Shown here: positions 28,101-43,100 of the stretch, piece after piece
Numbering within the stretch: position 1 is the first letter of the stretch
How the letters are laid out: each line of letters starts with the position of its first letter
DNA from: Casuarius casuarius
Lineage: Eukaryota > Chordata > Aves > Casuariiformes > Casuariidae
DNA length: 64,000 nucleotides
Reading direction: 5' to 3'
NCBI GenBank assembly: GCA_003342895.1
Contig: PTFA01000196.1
Location: 1,638,700 to 1,702,699, forward strand
Notes under the pieces: generated by a model
What the model saw: the letters and a program-made list of their open reading frames with translations, nothing else
What the model was told of the DNA's origin: nothing
Databases searched by the model: none
Translations under genes and position numbers: made by a program

Positions 28101-31100
28101 TCCTTTGCATTAGCTGATGGTTAAGCCTGCTTTTCATGTAAATTTGCTTTAAAATCCAAGAACATAGTACAAATTTGTTGCTATGAATGTGTAAGAAAAT
28201 CAGTCTGTAGTGTGTTGCATGGCGTTGGAACGTCCCTTACGTCAAGGAGTTGACACACTTAAATTTAGGAGGATGTGGACTACAACCTTGTTTCTGACAC
28301 CTTCAGGTTGTGTTCACTGTGTGTGGATCGGACCTAAGCCTAAGGTTTGTGTACTGTCCCAGGAAGTCCTGGAAACGCTCTCAGAGCTGTCAGAATTCAT
28401 AAATGGAGTGCTGGGGCATGTGTTGTCCTTCTGTGAGCAATAAAGTGCTTTCACAGGGGTTCTCGCTCAAGCCACAATAACTTCTGAGTCAAGTATTTTT
28501 ACCTGATAGTGCCTTAGTATGAAGAGATTTCAGTGACTGTACAGTTGGCTAAATAGAATAATAACTTACACAGAAAACAGGCTTTACAGCTGTAGTTTTT
28601 AATAGCTTTGACATCAGACACGATGTTTCACTTTTGAAAGCTTACAGTGCCTACGGTGCTTGTTTTTTTTTAAAAAAAAAAAAAAAAAAAAAAAGAAATT
28701 GTTGCGAAGCAGTTTGCATTTCTTGCATTGATCACTTATAAAGCAGTCTGTGCATGAATACACCCCAGTGATGTTGTGCTCATTTTCTTCTATCTTTCGT
28801 CTTGCCTCATAAATTGCACCAACCTGTGGCTTGCTGGAATAACCAAAAATCATGTGTTCTTTTTCTTAAATGATCTTTAATATTTTAACAGGAAAAGTAG
28901 AGGTATCAAACAAAAGCAGATCACTCCCAAGGTAAAGTTATTCAAATAACTTAATTTTTCTTGTTTGTTGTGTTTGATTGACAGAATTCACTTCAGAAAA
29001 TACTGCTTCATGTCATGGGGAACAACTTCCCTTTTGACAATCCAAAGGATAGGTAAACGTTCATCCTTATAAGAAGCGCTGAACAGAAAAAAACTATTCT
29101 GAATTGGGACATCTGTTTAATTAGACTAGCTAAGGATGCCATGAATATGTAAAGCTATTTCCAGTCAAGTCATGAAAGGCAGACGTAGTGACTATGTAGT
29201 TCCCCCTGTTCCCCTTGCACTCCTGGGATGGGGCAGTGAAAAGTTTTCACTCGAGGAGAGGTTCTGGTGTGAAATATAAAAAGTCATGAAGCATAACACG
29301 TCACTGATTGCGGAGCTAACTAGTTGGTTTCATTCTTATTAATTCTCATGTAGATGGAAATATTTTTCTCTTTACTTATGTGACTTGTACTTTATGTTGA
29401 TTATGAAAACTTTCTCCTAGAACTTGCTGGATTCCAAGTCTCTGAAGCTCATAGTAAGCATGACTTTGCATGATCGAACTACAAAATCCCTCTTGCATTT
29501 GCACAAAAAGAAGAAACCCCCTAGCATAAGTGCGCAGTTCCAGGTGGGTGACTGATATGGTGATACACATCTTGTGGGTGCAATCTAAGCACCCATATGA
29601 GAACAGACCTGCCTGGGACTTGCATAGCAGTTCACTATTTCAGGATATTTGCTGTAATGGGGTTATGACAATTAGAAGCACTGCAATTATGTTGCATTTA
29701 GTATCTAGTTTTTATTGAACGTACATATAGTACTTCTAAGAAAATTGCTTTGTTGATCAGCAATGTAGGCTATTTTTTGAAATACTTGGAGGGGGAGGGG
29801 AGATTGTGCACTATTCTTCTGTAGTGCCTTTTTGGAAAAAAAAGAAGAACCTCCATATTGGATGAAATAGGATTTGTATTGGATGAAACAGGATTTGATC
29901 AGACCGGAAAGAACTTGTGTTCTGAGGAAGGGGCTGTACTGCTGCCAAATGCAACTCGGTGTTGATATCTGAAGAAAAAATGCTTTTGAATATTTCCTTT
30001 CAGACTTCACTTAGTAAATTATTGGAGACACTGGGGAAAGCTGAGCCATTCTTCATCCGTTGCATCCGCTCCAATGCTGAGAAGGTAAGACTGCCTTAAG
30101 AGTTGATCTGACTGCTGATGCCCTAAGTCTTATAGGCGCTGTGATATATCTTGTTCACTGTCATTCTATATGAAGGTGGAAGGTGGAAGGTAACCAGTGT
30201 ATGAAGGCAGAATGTCTGCTGGACAAAAGCAGGACAGTTCAGGCAATTACTAGATGTTGATTTCTGATCTTTTTCAGAAAGAGATGCTTTTTGATGAAAG
30301 CTTGGTGCTTCAACAGTTAAGATATACGGGCATGCTAGAAACTGTGAGAATCAGAAGATCTGGCTATAGTGCCAAATATACATTCCAGGTATGTAAGGAA
30401 CTGGAAATGGATTATGCTTTCAGGAATATCTGCAGCTGTTGAAAAGCATGCATTGCCCGTGAATGATGTAACAGGGTCTTTCATGTGTTTGTTCGTATGA
30501 TAGTTGTGACCATTCTGAATGAACCGTAAAAATTCATTGTAGTTTTGACAGAGCCTGCATGGTGACAATTTTTAGTCTAAACTGTTGTGTGAGTCATCTA
30601 CCAGTAAGCTGTTCTACCTGTTGCATGGAGGAAACCATTCTGAGCGCTGTCACAAATATAAGCAGTCAGTGCTATACATCAGTGTCTCTATATGTGAATT
30701 CATTTCTGTAAAATACTTTGTGCATGTAGCTTTATAGATCACATAGAGGTTATCTGTAAAGCATTAAATTTAACTGGAGACTGAATGAAGCCTGTATTCT
30801 ACAGAATGGGGGAAAAGTAGCTTAATTTGGAGGGAGGAATAAGTACTTTCAAACTCCTGCAGCTCAGATGGCCAAGCTTAATGTTAGATATCTAGTTAAA
30901 ACTCTGGACTTGTGAATTATCTTCTAACTCTGATCTCTTGCTGTCTCTGCTTTTCACAGGAATTCATAGACCAGTTTCAGGTGCTACTGCCCAAAAATGC
31001 CAGAGCATCTAGGGAAGACATTTTTGCTTATTTGAACAAACTAAAACTGGACAAAAACTACTATCAAATAGGGAAGACCAAGGTCTGTAAAACTTTCTAT

Positions 31101-34100
31101 AATCAGGGCAATTATGGGAAACACTAATGTACACTGCCAAACTTAGTGCAGTTCATCTACAGATGTTGCTCTCTTCTGCAATTCACACTAAAATTAGCTA
31201 TTTTAACTGCTGTAAATGTTGACACAGACATTAGTAGATATCTCACAATTTTTGATGATTCCTGTCTTCTTGCAGTACAGTAGAGAATACGATTTCTGTA
31301 CTGTAAGGATGTTCCTTCTGGGAAATTGTTCCTATTAGCATTTGTCAAAAAGGTCAATGTTTTCATTTTAGAAGGATTTTGTGGTTTGAAGGCAGTAAGC
31401 ATACAAGTGTGTTTTAAAATCCAAGCACTTGGATTTAGTAAAACAAAAGGATTGTTACTTCTTGGGAGCACTAACTGCTGTCAGCAGTAGTAAGTCTTTC
31501 CCATCCTCATTTTCTATCTTGTTTAAATACCTCTAGAAGGTCTCTTATCTGTTTGTCAATGAACTTTTCTGTAACTGAGCAGGTTTTTATGAAAGAGGCT
31601 GAACGGCAGATACTACAGGATACACTACACAAAGAAGTGATCAGGAAAATCATTCTCCTTCAGAGCTGGCTCAGGATGGTTTTGGAAAGGAGACGCTTTC
31701 TCAGAATACGGCAAGCAGCCATTGTTTTGCAGGTATGTTTGACTGAAAATTGCCAATCTTTTCTAAAAATCACTTTCAAGTACTTCTTATTAACTTTAGA
31801 AATCTCCCTTCTTAGGCTTGGTGGCGTTCCTGTTACGTTAGGAGGAAACTGGAGAAGAATAATGCTGCCACTTCTATTCAGTCAGCATGGCGAGGATACA
31901 GGGAGCGAAAATACTACCTTCAGCAGAAGAACAGAATTTGTCTTGTACAAGCCGTGGTTAGAGGACACCTCCAGCGTAAGAGGTAAAGGAAGAGAAGCGA
32001 TATGGTATGCAAGTATGCATTTTAGCCAGTTGGCTGCTTGGCTATGCCTGCTGAATTCAGTTTCTGTGTGATATGTTGACTTAGTGAACAACTGAAGACA
32101 GTTATTACCACGTGATCCTGTAGTCAGTATTGAATAGCCAGTAGTGTGTGGAGCCTGGTTAAGCCCTTTGTACTTGAACATTTTTCAGCTGGGCTGCACT
32201 GATGTGTGCCAGTCCTAATAACCAGTCCTCCATGCAGTCATGCTGGGACTGTATTTTTGTACTGTGTCTGTATCTCTATGTAGGCTGTGTTTAAACTATG
32301 GGGTATTTTTCTTTGCCACTGTGCATTAAATACTTCTGTATTCATCTTTCAAACTTTTAATAGATTTCAGAAAATGGCTATGGAAAAGCAGAAAGCTGAA
32401 GAAAAGCAGAGAGAAATGCAGGAAGTTCAAGACAGAGAGAATGATATGAGCAAGGATGAGGGCAATGAACCAGCAACAGATCAATTGCCTGTGAAACATG
32501 AGTCAGAGCTGGATCAGGCTGCCATGGGCATTGATGAAGCTCCAAATGAGCAAGCTGAACACCTGAGCTCATCATCTGAAAAAGCTACATTACCTCAGAA
32601 GAACATGACAGAGAGCTCTGAGAAGGTAACAAACAGTCGGGAGAAACGTAAATCTCGCCGGCAGAGGGGGCTGGAACACAATGACTTACAGAATAAGCAT
32701 GTCCTGTTTTCCTTCGAGGGACCATCTTTACTGTGCCGTGAGGAACAAACCTCTTCTAAAGAGGTCCCAGAAACTGTTGAAGAGCCAAAAAAATCCACAG
32801 CACAAGATACTGTCATTCAAGAAAGTTGCAAGGAAAAGAAAAGTCCAGGCGAAGAAAACATTCTTTCAGGCACACCACTATCAAGTGAAATAAAAGAAAG
32901 TAGTTCCATTCCTGAGCAACCACCTGAATCAGAAGGGGAAAGAACAGATGATAAAGCTATTGAGGGAGTGAAAACACAAGAGAACCAAAAGAACCAGATA
33001 AAAGGCAGCCAAAGCTTTAACTGCCCTGAAAGGCCAACAGATCTTGCATTGGATCTTAAAAATATCCTACCTGCTACTGGGAGCTTTCGAACTCCAGCTG
33101 AACGTGGTGCAGATAAAAACAAACGTCTTCTTCAGAAGGCAACCAAAGATCTGGATAGTCCCACTTCTTCCCCAATTCAGAGATATGTGGATGACCCAGG
33201 GAAACTAAAATATAAGAGAGAGAAGTGGAAAGGAAAGAGACAGTCTGATGCTGGTCACAGTGACATGCTGAGTCAGTCTTTGGATGGAAGAACACGTGTG
33301 GATCAGTCTTCTCAGAATCAGCTAGAGTAAGGGCAGCTTCTTAATTATTTTGACTTTTTCAAAGGAGAGTTTTCTGTAACATTTAAAAATAGATGGAGAA
33401 CTCTTGCTAGCCTGTGTGTCTGGCCATGTAATGGGAGAACATGAACTATGAACAACTGCTGCTTTTTCTTGGCTTTAAGTCCCCAATCCTACGATTGAAT
33501 CTGTATGGGTGGAATGTTTTCCAAAGCTAACAATAGATTTGAAGCCTGCCTTACTGGATTGAAATGGAGAGTCAGGACTTCAGTCTAAAAATAGTCTAGA
33601 GTTTATTGTCTTGTGTTTCTTGCTTATTACAAAGTTTTAGTGACTTCTGGTCTGCAAGCATCATCCCTCTGTTATGGCAGGAAATCTGATATAGCCATTT
33701 TTTATTTCTCCAGTACATTTTGTATTTAAAAGTAACTTGCAAGAGTTGATCAGGATTTTTTCTTGCAGATGTAACATTGATATGTGGGTTATTTAAAAAT
33801 TAGTAAGTATTAACAGGCTGTAGAGTTCTGTGAAAAATACATCTTGAAACTAATCTTGTAATTTTGCAGAAAGAAGGGGAGTTCATCTTCATTAAACGAT
33901 CTCTCTACCCTGGCGCAGTCTGTTGCTGTGAATCAGGTACTGAGGCTATGGAAAGATGTGCGTATTTATACTCAGTTATCCTTATTCATAAAGTTTAAAG
34001 ATTCCTGAATAACTGTCTATAGTGCGTTCTGCGTGCCTATATTCCTTTCAGGTTGTTTTTTTGGCTCAATATCCGAGTAACAGGATTTCTTTACCAAATA

Positions 34101-37100
34101 CTGTGCAGCAATTTGAAAACTTAAATTTTTTTTCACAAATGGACTCTTGATCAAAGCGTTAAATATATTTGGATTTTAGTTTAGTAAGGTAATACATAGT
34201 AGATAAAGAAATGTTTTCTCTTGACCAGGCAAACTTTTTCATCCTTCTGATTTTTATGAGACCATTTAAAGAATCTGTTTCACTCTGTATTTTTGACTCA
34301 TTTTTCTTCTCTACTGTAGCAATCACCAGATACAATAGAAGAAGAAAAAGGCAACAAAAAACATCCTGTACAAAAGAAGTCCAGTGAACTCTTGCCTACC
34401 GGGGATTCAGCTGTTTCCACGCAGCCACCAAGTCAGCAGATAGATGCCAAGTATGTATTGCGTGTGTGGCTGTGGACTGCCTTTAAGAAAATGAAACAAG
34501 GAGGTTTCCCCCTGGTACTTGCATTGGGCATCTTGAGAGCATGACTATGGAAAGAGACATATGTTGACATCAGCTGTGTGAGCGACTGTGTTGCTGGTTG
34601 ATTTGATCTTCATGTTGGTGTAAGCACGATATCTGAACCTTTGAGGGGAGAAAAACCTCTACTGCTTATGTAACTCATGGCTTTAAACTGGTTCTTTTTA
34701 ACTTAAGAACTACCATACAGGCTCAGACTGAAGGTCCATCTAGTATACTGTCTTCCAGAGTGAGAAATAGGACACCAGGGAAGAACTTAAGAACACAGCA
34801 AGCATCTAATGCTGTTTCCCTGGCCTGCTCCCCCAGCTTCTGGCATTCTGCTGCTCAGGGACTTCCTGAGCCAGAAATGATGTCTTGGACATCTGATGTG
34901 CTGTCTCTGTGTATGTTGAAAGCAGTGCTCTAATGCAGTAAATACCAGAATGCCCAGATGCGCTTTCAGACTATCTTTCCTTTTTTCTGGTGTTCATTTG
35001 TCTGCAGCTTGGACTTTCAAGTGAGTGTCCACAATGGAGGTCATTTCCGTCTTGGACATTAACTGTACTGTTAAATGATCCTTTCCTTGTAGTATAGCCA
35101 GCTTGCATTACAAGTGCGACAAACTTGCATCTGCTTTTATGTTCAGGTCTACTTTTAAAAGCCCTTTGCGTAGACTTTTGGGGAAAAAAACAGACAAGAA
35201 AATTCCGAAGGAGAGTCCTGATGTGATTGATGAGGGAGAAGGCCTCTCCTTTGTATCCTGTGTCCTGTTTGCAGAAACAGGAGGACCCCAGAAAGTTTCA
35301 GAAGGTGAGTTTCTGTGACTTTGGAGAATGTGCAAGTGGTTAGAATATTTTAAAAGTCCTTCCTCAACTTCCTAATACCATTGTTTCTGCAATGTTTTAT
35401 ATGGCTACTGAGGAAACAAATGCTGCAGAATTCCATCATCCTGCTTTAGAATACAAATTAATTCTTTTCCCAGCTTCTTCTGGACAGTCAAGTCGCCTCC
35501 AGGCAGGAGATCACCATGTGAAAGAGAGTAGTAAAACAAAGAAGAACCGTACTATTAAGATCAGCAAGATCTCAAGTGTGTCTCAGAATTGGCGAGCTCC
35601 CATGGTCCGTGAGATTGCAAATGCCAATGAGCTGAAACATCTTGACGAGTTCCTTCTAAACAAGGTAAAGTGCACTGAACTGTGATGAAATTCAGGTCAG
35701 TGTTCACTGTGTGGAATTTCAAAGACAACTTTTCTGCGTTTAAGTTTCTATTATTGATTTGATAACTTGATCAGATTAGGCCCATATTAAGACCCTTTCT
35801 CTTCCTTTCTCCAAGTATTTACATGCGTTATATTATATTACATTATATTCAAGTGACATTCATGTTAGTCCTTCATTTATTATTTGCAAAGTGTGTTCAA
35901 AGGGGCAGTGTGATTTTTAAGGAAGTAGAGGCTGTTCTTCAGAGTCTAACTCCTATTTTTATATCATCACAGCGCATTAGGAAATGTTGTTTTAAATAAT
36001 TGGTATGGTCACACACACCTAAGCCCAGTGACTGAAACTTAACACCAGTTGGATGTACTTGTTTTAATGAAATTTGATGGAGATGTATTTGCCTTTTAGA
36101 TCAATGACTTGCGCTCCCAGAAGTCTGGTGTTGAATGTCTGTTTTTTGAAGCCACAGAGAAGTTTAGAGGAAATATCAAGACCATGTACTCTGCTCCTGT
36201 AAGTAGTAAATCTCAATAAAGTGAAAAGCTGATAGGTAATAAATTAATCAAGCATGCCATTTAAATGCTTGACCTACAGCTCTTTAACAAATGCAATTTT
36301 TAGCACATAATTCGAAATTGAATCTTAAAGCTGAAAAAACGATTGTATATTTCTGTACTGTAGTTGTAATCTTAAGCAAACAGATTGCTTTGTTTCCCTT
36401 TTCTCATTCACTCAGCTGTAAATTTTTTAGAAATGTCTGGATGTTACTCTCTCCAGCCTCTTTCTGTTGCTGTGTTTAATCACCTAAGACAGTTGCCAAC
36501 AGTGGTTTTCAATACTCTTCCAACTCAAGCTTGTCTCCGCCAAGTACCCTTCTGCAGCATAGTAGGGAAGTGTGCTAACTTATTTCTGTCACGCGCTGTT
36601 ATCTTTTACTTTAATCATGAGCATGCTTTTTCATCTCTGAACTTAAGTACATATCATAGAAATCTGAAACTATCAAGCATAATCAAGAGACTGTCTTCTG
36701 AATAACAATTCTCCCCACCCCCCAGAATGGGCAAATCCACGTTGGCTACAAAGATCTGGTGGAAAATTACCAGCTTCTAGTTACAAATCTGGCAAAAGAA
36801 AGGGAAGAGAAAGAAGTCAAACTGGTTTTGAATCTCTTCCAATCCCTTCTGGATGAATTCACCAGAGGATATGCAAAAAAAGAGGAATCTGAGCAGCACA
36901 AGGTATAAAACTTACTCTGTTACTCACCTAATGGGATGATTAAACAATATTACTGTCCTAGGGTGAAGGGCTCCTGTTACCTCAGAATGCTTTCCCATAG
37001 TGTTCTTTATTCTTTGGGAAACTTTTTCCCCACATGATTCCTGCACACTACAAATTTTGAATGCTGAAACACCTTTATGGAATTGTCCATTATTTAACTT

Positions 37101-40100
37101 GCTCTTAATATTTTCAGAATCTTAAAATGTTGGAGTATTTTCTTTTGTGAAAGCTTAGAGTTCTCTGAAGGTTTTGGAGATGGAATTGCTTTTTCACCAG
37201 ACAGTGAGGTCTGGTAATTTTTAGGAAGTTCGCAGTCAGCATGAGCTCAGATAACCCCCATACAAGTTGGAGGTGCAGTATGGTGTCTCAAATGTACAGA
37301 GGCGAAGTAGAGTCTGGGAAGCTGGGTAGGGAGAACAGGGGATGAAATTCCTGAAATTCAAAGATTAATGCCAGTTCTGTACCCCATTGCAGCAAAGCAA
37401 AGCCCAGAAGAAGAAACGAAAACAAGATCGTGCTGTGAGTACTTTTCCTTCTTACAATAATCCACGTCCTCAGCTGCACTCAGAGAACCCATATTCTAGA
37501 TGCTGTCCAAGCACAGAAAAATACTCTTGAAAGAGCTGATTTGGTACTGAAGCTCAGCTTTTCATGCTAACTCATTTACCTCTTATATGAAGGTGTGACA
37601 CAATATAAAACTGTTTTCCATAAACCAAAGAACTTGCTTACATAGGGATAGGTGGTAATCAAGCATCTCATTACTTATCCATAGCATCTTTTAGGACCTA
37701 ATGACTATCTCGATCATGGGACTGTTAACAGGAAAGCAGTATTAATAACAAACTATAGCTAATGTATTGCACAGACAAACTTTAACCAAGGCGTGCAAGT
37801 CATGAAGTGACCCAGCAAATCCACCTGCCTTTAGGCTAGGGTGAAATCTGGTTTGAAGGTCAAAGCTGTCAGCTGTAATTGCAAAAAAGTAGAAAATCTA
37901 AAATATGGTAGATAGATTTCTAAAGAAAAGAAGCAAAATAATCCATTAGTTTCTCCCTGTCTCCCACCAGATTGAAGAACACAACGGTCATGTATTCGCA
38001 AGCTACCAAGTGAGCATTCGGCAGTCATGTGAACACTGCTCATCCTACATCTGGCCCATGGAGAAGGCCTGTCTCTGTCATAGTAAGTGGAAAACACCTC
38101 ATTCTTACCACTTAATTGACAAAACGCGCAGATTCCTTGCAGCTTTGGCTGGTACAGACAGGGCTTAGTGAGCAGTACATGCAGGTTACGTAGTAAGACA
38201 GGGAACTTAGCATTTTAATGTGATTTGAACTGTTTGTAACAATTGTTCCTCTCTCTAGTTTGCAAGTTGACTTGTCACAAGAAATGCATGTCCAAAATCC
38301 AGAGCAGCTGCACATCCTGTGAAAGAAAGGTAAGAGTTCCTATTACAGATCTGGGATCCCATGCTCTGATACCACGGGTGGTGCATGTAAAATGCCATTC
38401 TTTTTATTCAGCAAAGGAAGAACAGATGTCCAGGCGCTGACTAAACATTGCTTAAAGAGTCAAGTTCCCTTCTCTGCCTGGATGTAGTTGGGCACAGAGC
38501 AAGGCCCTGCAGTTGCAGAAACAGCAGATTTTCTCTAAAAGATGGTACTCAAGACAATTTAGGAACTCCTCCTTTAGAGCATGTGTGCTGGGTTGGACAA
38601 ATTGTTAAAGAAAGCATCTAATGTACTACAAGTTTCACATACTGCTGCAGCTTAGGGAGTTTGCCTTATGATCAAAGGCTTGTAGCAAGCTAGAATAAAA
38701 CATTCTGCTTTTGTTTCTGGAAACATAAGTTAATCGTAGCATGAAACACAATTGAATTTTCTAGCCTGGGAACAGGTATTCACAGTGCTTGACCTGCATC
38801 AATTCCAGAATGAACAGGATGCGGAACCACGTCACTTTGGAGTATGCGTGAGTTCCCTGACCAGTGAGAGAAATTCAGTTCCCATTGTCATGGAGAAGCT
38901 GCTGGAGTACGTGGAGATGCACGGCCTCTACACAGAAGGCATTTACAGGAAATCAGGGTCAGCAAATCGCATGAAGGAGCTGAAACAGTTGCTGCAAGCA
39001 GGTCAGACAGAGTTGTCCACCTTTCTGACTTCCTTGTGTATCAATTTTCCCTGCTCTTCTCTTCCATTCTGAAAGCAGCTGCCACATTTTAGTGTTTTCA
39101 AAACAGTTTTTTGGTGGGCATGTTTTCATTGTGCAGTCTGTATTAGTGTGTATTGGCTGGCAAAAGCTACTTAGCTGATAAATGCCTATCAGCAGGGTTT
39201 TTTGTTTTTTTTTTTTTTTCTTGAGCAGAGGTGAAAGAATTTAGTGTTTATAGGATTGCTTCTCTGGGATTCTGTAGTATGCATCAAAGGAAAAAACTGT
39301 TCCAGATGAGACATCTGTTTTTCAGATCCAAATTCAGTGAAACTGGAGAATTATCCTATTCATACTATTACTGGGATCCTGAAGCAATGGCTGCGAGAAT
39401 TACCAGATCCATTAATGACATCTGCACAGTACAATGATTTTCTCCGAGCTGTAGGTAGGTTTTAGAAATGTTTGGAGCAATGTGTGTGTGTGTTTGTTTT
39501 TAAACTTGTTCTTTACTTGCGAAAAGAACCTCTGAGATGCTCCAGTTGGCTAAATATCTTCCTTCCAGTTGACTTACAGCAATGATTCTACAGTTTTGAC
39601 GTAAAACATTTTTCAAAGAATTTTTTCTCTAGCTTACTTAATCTCATTTCAGAATTCGTTTTCTGTAGCATAATGTCACTATACAGTATTGCCCTTTCTA
39701 AAAACAGCAAGCATATGAATAAGTTTTCCTTCATAATGGCTTTTTCTTCCCCTTCACGTTCTGGGTCAGATCTAGGCATTCACAAACCTCAAATCTCCTT
39801 TAGATTCATTTAATTCTGGTGGGAGTTGGGCACCTCAAATACCATTGGAGATCTTAGTGTCTCACTTGGTGCTTGCTAAGAACAGCATCCGAAAGAGCAG
39901 GAAAATTGCAGTGCCATCTGGGGTACTGTAACATCCAGCTATAACTATTGGTAAATGAAGTGAAGGTGGTAGCTTCTGAGAAAGTAATCTCTAACTACCG
40001 CATACAGTTTGAGACAACTTCAGAATGTACTTGGCTGTTTTCCACTGGTGTTGCACAGCAATTATGATCTTGCGTTTTCTCTCCTTATGCAGAACTACCA

Positions 40101-43100
40101 GAAAAACAAGAGCAAATCTGTGCCATTTATAGTGTCCTCGAACAGCTTCCACAAGCAAATCATAATACCCTGGAGAGACTCATCTTCCATCTGGTCAAGT
40201 AATAAGCTTTTCTTTTTGGCAGTTCTCTACTTGAGACCCATTCTTTAGTGTTGGGGGGGGGAGGGGGTCAGGAGAGGGGTGGGGGTTTTTTGTTTGTTTG
40301 GGGGTGTTTTTGGCCCTTTTATTTTGGCATGTGTGTGGCTTTTTTGAATCCGTCTTGAAAGCTTTCTAAAAGCTTGAACCCTCTCCTGAATGTCAGTTTA
40401 GGATTGTGTTACTGGTTTAGGAATGAAAGAATTGAAGTTGATAACTGTGTTTAAAAACAGATGCTGGCTTACTTCTACCAGCTGGTCTATTTGTATCAAA
40501 TCATGTAAGAACAATTTTGAAAACAAATTAGATCTCATAGAATTGGTGAGTGGTCTGTACATGGATGGGTACATTAGTGCACCAAGGATGTTAGCATATT
40601 TGGTATGGACTGCATAAGGATTTTAAATGCGTGCACATGTGCTAGCTTTAGGAGCCGGGGTACATGGATACCAATAAAGGGGCTGCTTTCATCTAAGGAA
40701 CTCAAGAAGTTTCTGAGTGGCCCTGTAAACATAGGTAAAAGTGATTTTTAAAGATGAGGAACTAAATCACTAGTCAGTTTTGCCAGACTACCAAAGTAGC
40801 TCAGCCTGGGTGGCTTCATGTTCCTTTTTCTGATGCATGAAACTTTACCTGTTTAGTGGGTGTGAAATTCATTTTAAAAAATTTCCCTGAACTGTTACGT
40901 ACTTTAGTACCTCAGTGGTCTACTCATATCTGTCTCGTGGAACTCTTTGGCAAAGTTTGATCAGATTGCTTGTATTCTAGCAAGGTGCACTTAAAAATCT
41001 TTTTTGCTCTACATGTTGAATTTCAGAGTGGCTTTGATAGAAGATGTCAACCGTATGTCACCCAATGCCCTGGCCATTGTTTTCGCTCCATGCCTCTTAC
41101 GTTGTCCTGATACCTCTGACCCTTTAACCAGCATGAAGGATGTTTCAAAAACAACCATGTAAGTTTTAGCAGTTTGCTGCAAAGTAGTGCTTTGAAATAC
41201 AGTGGAAGGCCAATTCCACCACCTTTTGTTATAGCCTTGTGCGTATCAGGCTGAGAAACTGAGGATTAAGAGTTGCTAAATTCGGGTTCTTCTAGTGCTG
41301 CCAATTTATATGCCTTTGCCTGAGTCCTTTCACCTGTCTCAAATTTACGCTGTATACGATAAGATAATGCTTGCTTGTTTATCTTGATGTGTTGGGGATT
41401 AGCGTGTGAGTTATCAGTTATTATAAATCTTCTAACTCTGACCAGGATAATGAGACTCTGTAATTTAGTCTCAAGTTTCATAATCAATACTTGTATCAAA
41501 TATTCATGTTAGAAAATGTTACAAATAATTTTTCCATATAAATTCTCCAATTTATAAGTCTTATAGTAGATTTATATTATAGATAGGCAGAAGATAACCT
41601 TTTCTGGGGGGTTAAACGCCAATTGTATATTTTGCCGAGATGTAAGTCATAATTATTTTAACAGCAGGATATAGAAATAAACTGTCTCCTGCATACTTCG
41701 AAACCCCTGATTCATTCCTCCTGAGATGCTCCTTGAATTGAAGGTTCTGCCCTTCATCCTTTCTGTCCTCCTGACCCTGCAGCAGCTCTGGCTCTCTGAA
41801 AGCCCCTCGCCATCCACACTGCATGGCTGGCCTTGCACCTGTCTCCGATGAAAAGAGTTTGAAAAATGACAGTTTTTTCCACAGAGGTGGAAAAGGGCAG
41901 TTGCAAGATCATTCTCTATCGACCAGCGTGTGCCAGCACAGGGAAGAAAGGTAGAGGAGCAGCAGTAGTTAGCAGCCGTGATGTCTGTTCACTTACCGGT
42001 GTTGTGTGAGAAGCTCTGGTTGTCTCAGAGAAGGGCATGTGCCATTAGCTGTAACAGCCTGTGTCCTGTTTTGCTTGCCTTGGTGGACTCTTTGCCCTGT
42101 TACCATGTAATGCTACCCTTGTGAAGCATGCACTGGGAGACTTTTATTGCAGGCCGTCCACGTATGTGTGTCAAACATCCCCAAGCCAGATACATTAAAG
42201 GACAGCATTTGGTATCCCCATGCATTGATGAGGCATCTCATCCCACCATGGTTGTCCCCAGAGCTTATATAGCACAAGGCTGCTCATTAAACTCTTGGCC
42301 TTCTCTCCAGGTGTGTAGAGATGCTGATAAAAGAACAGATAAGGAAGTACAAGATAAAAATGGATGAAATAAGTCAGTTGGAAGCAGCTGAGAGCATGGC
42401 TTTTCGACGACTCTCATTGCTCCGGCAGAATACGGTAAGTGTTGAAATAAGCCACAGAACCACACCACCCAGGAGAAAGCATCCCATCAAGTTCTTGGGA
42501 GGGGATGTGCTGCTTATTTACCCTGTCTATCCCATTCAGTAAGTCAAAGATCAGTAGTGGAATAATGAAAAAAAGGATTTGCACTTGTCCAAAGCTATAG
42601 GTAAGAGCTAAATGCATGGCTGCACTGGAGTCTCAGCTTGCTAAATGAAGGTGGGGGGAGTATCCTCTCCTGTAGCAGTATAAATCTATTCCCTTACAAC
42701 TCCATTAGTACAACTAAGATTGCTGAGCCTGTTACATGGCAAAGGAGTTCCTTCACTTCTGAGATGGATGGTGGACAAAAATATTCTGTGTTCTATTAGG
42801 TTGAATATGCTTTTTTCTTTTTTTTTTTTTTAATNTACTGATTTAAAAAAAAATCAGAAGTCATGTTACAGTGAATTTGGTCTTCATCTCTCTCTAGCTC
42901 TGGCCTGTAAAACTTGGGTTTTCTTCCCCTTACGAGGGGATGCTGGTATGTACACTGCCTGTGTTCAGGGTGCATGGTTCTTTCTTCTACAGTACTACTG
43001 CATGACTAAAAAACCTACTACACATGTTGTAACTTGGTTTTAAATATTGTTTTGAACAATCAAGACTGCATGTATTGGTGCAACTTCCTTCCCAAACTGC

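Noticed and set aside
33328..33330. Apparent TAA stop ending the large MYO9B tail exon
   Set aside because: It overlaps the GTAAGG donor. Splicing at 33326 to 33870 restores a frame that continues to the C1 and RhoGAP domains.
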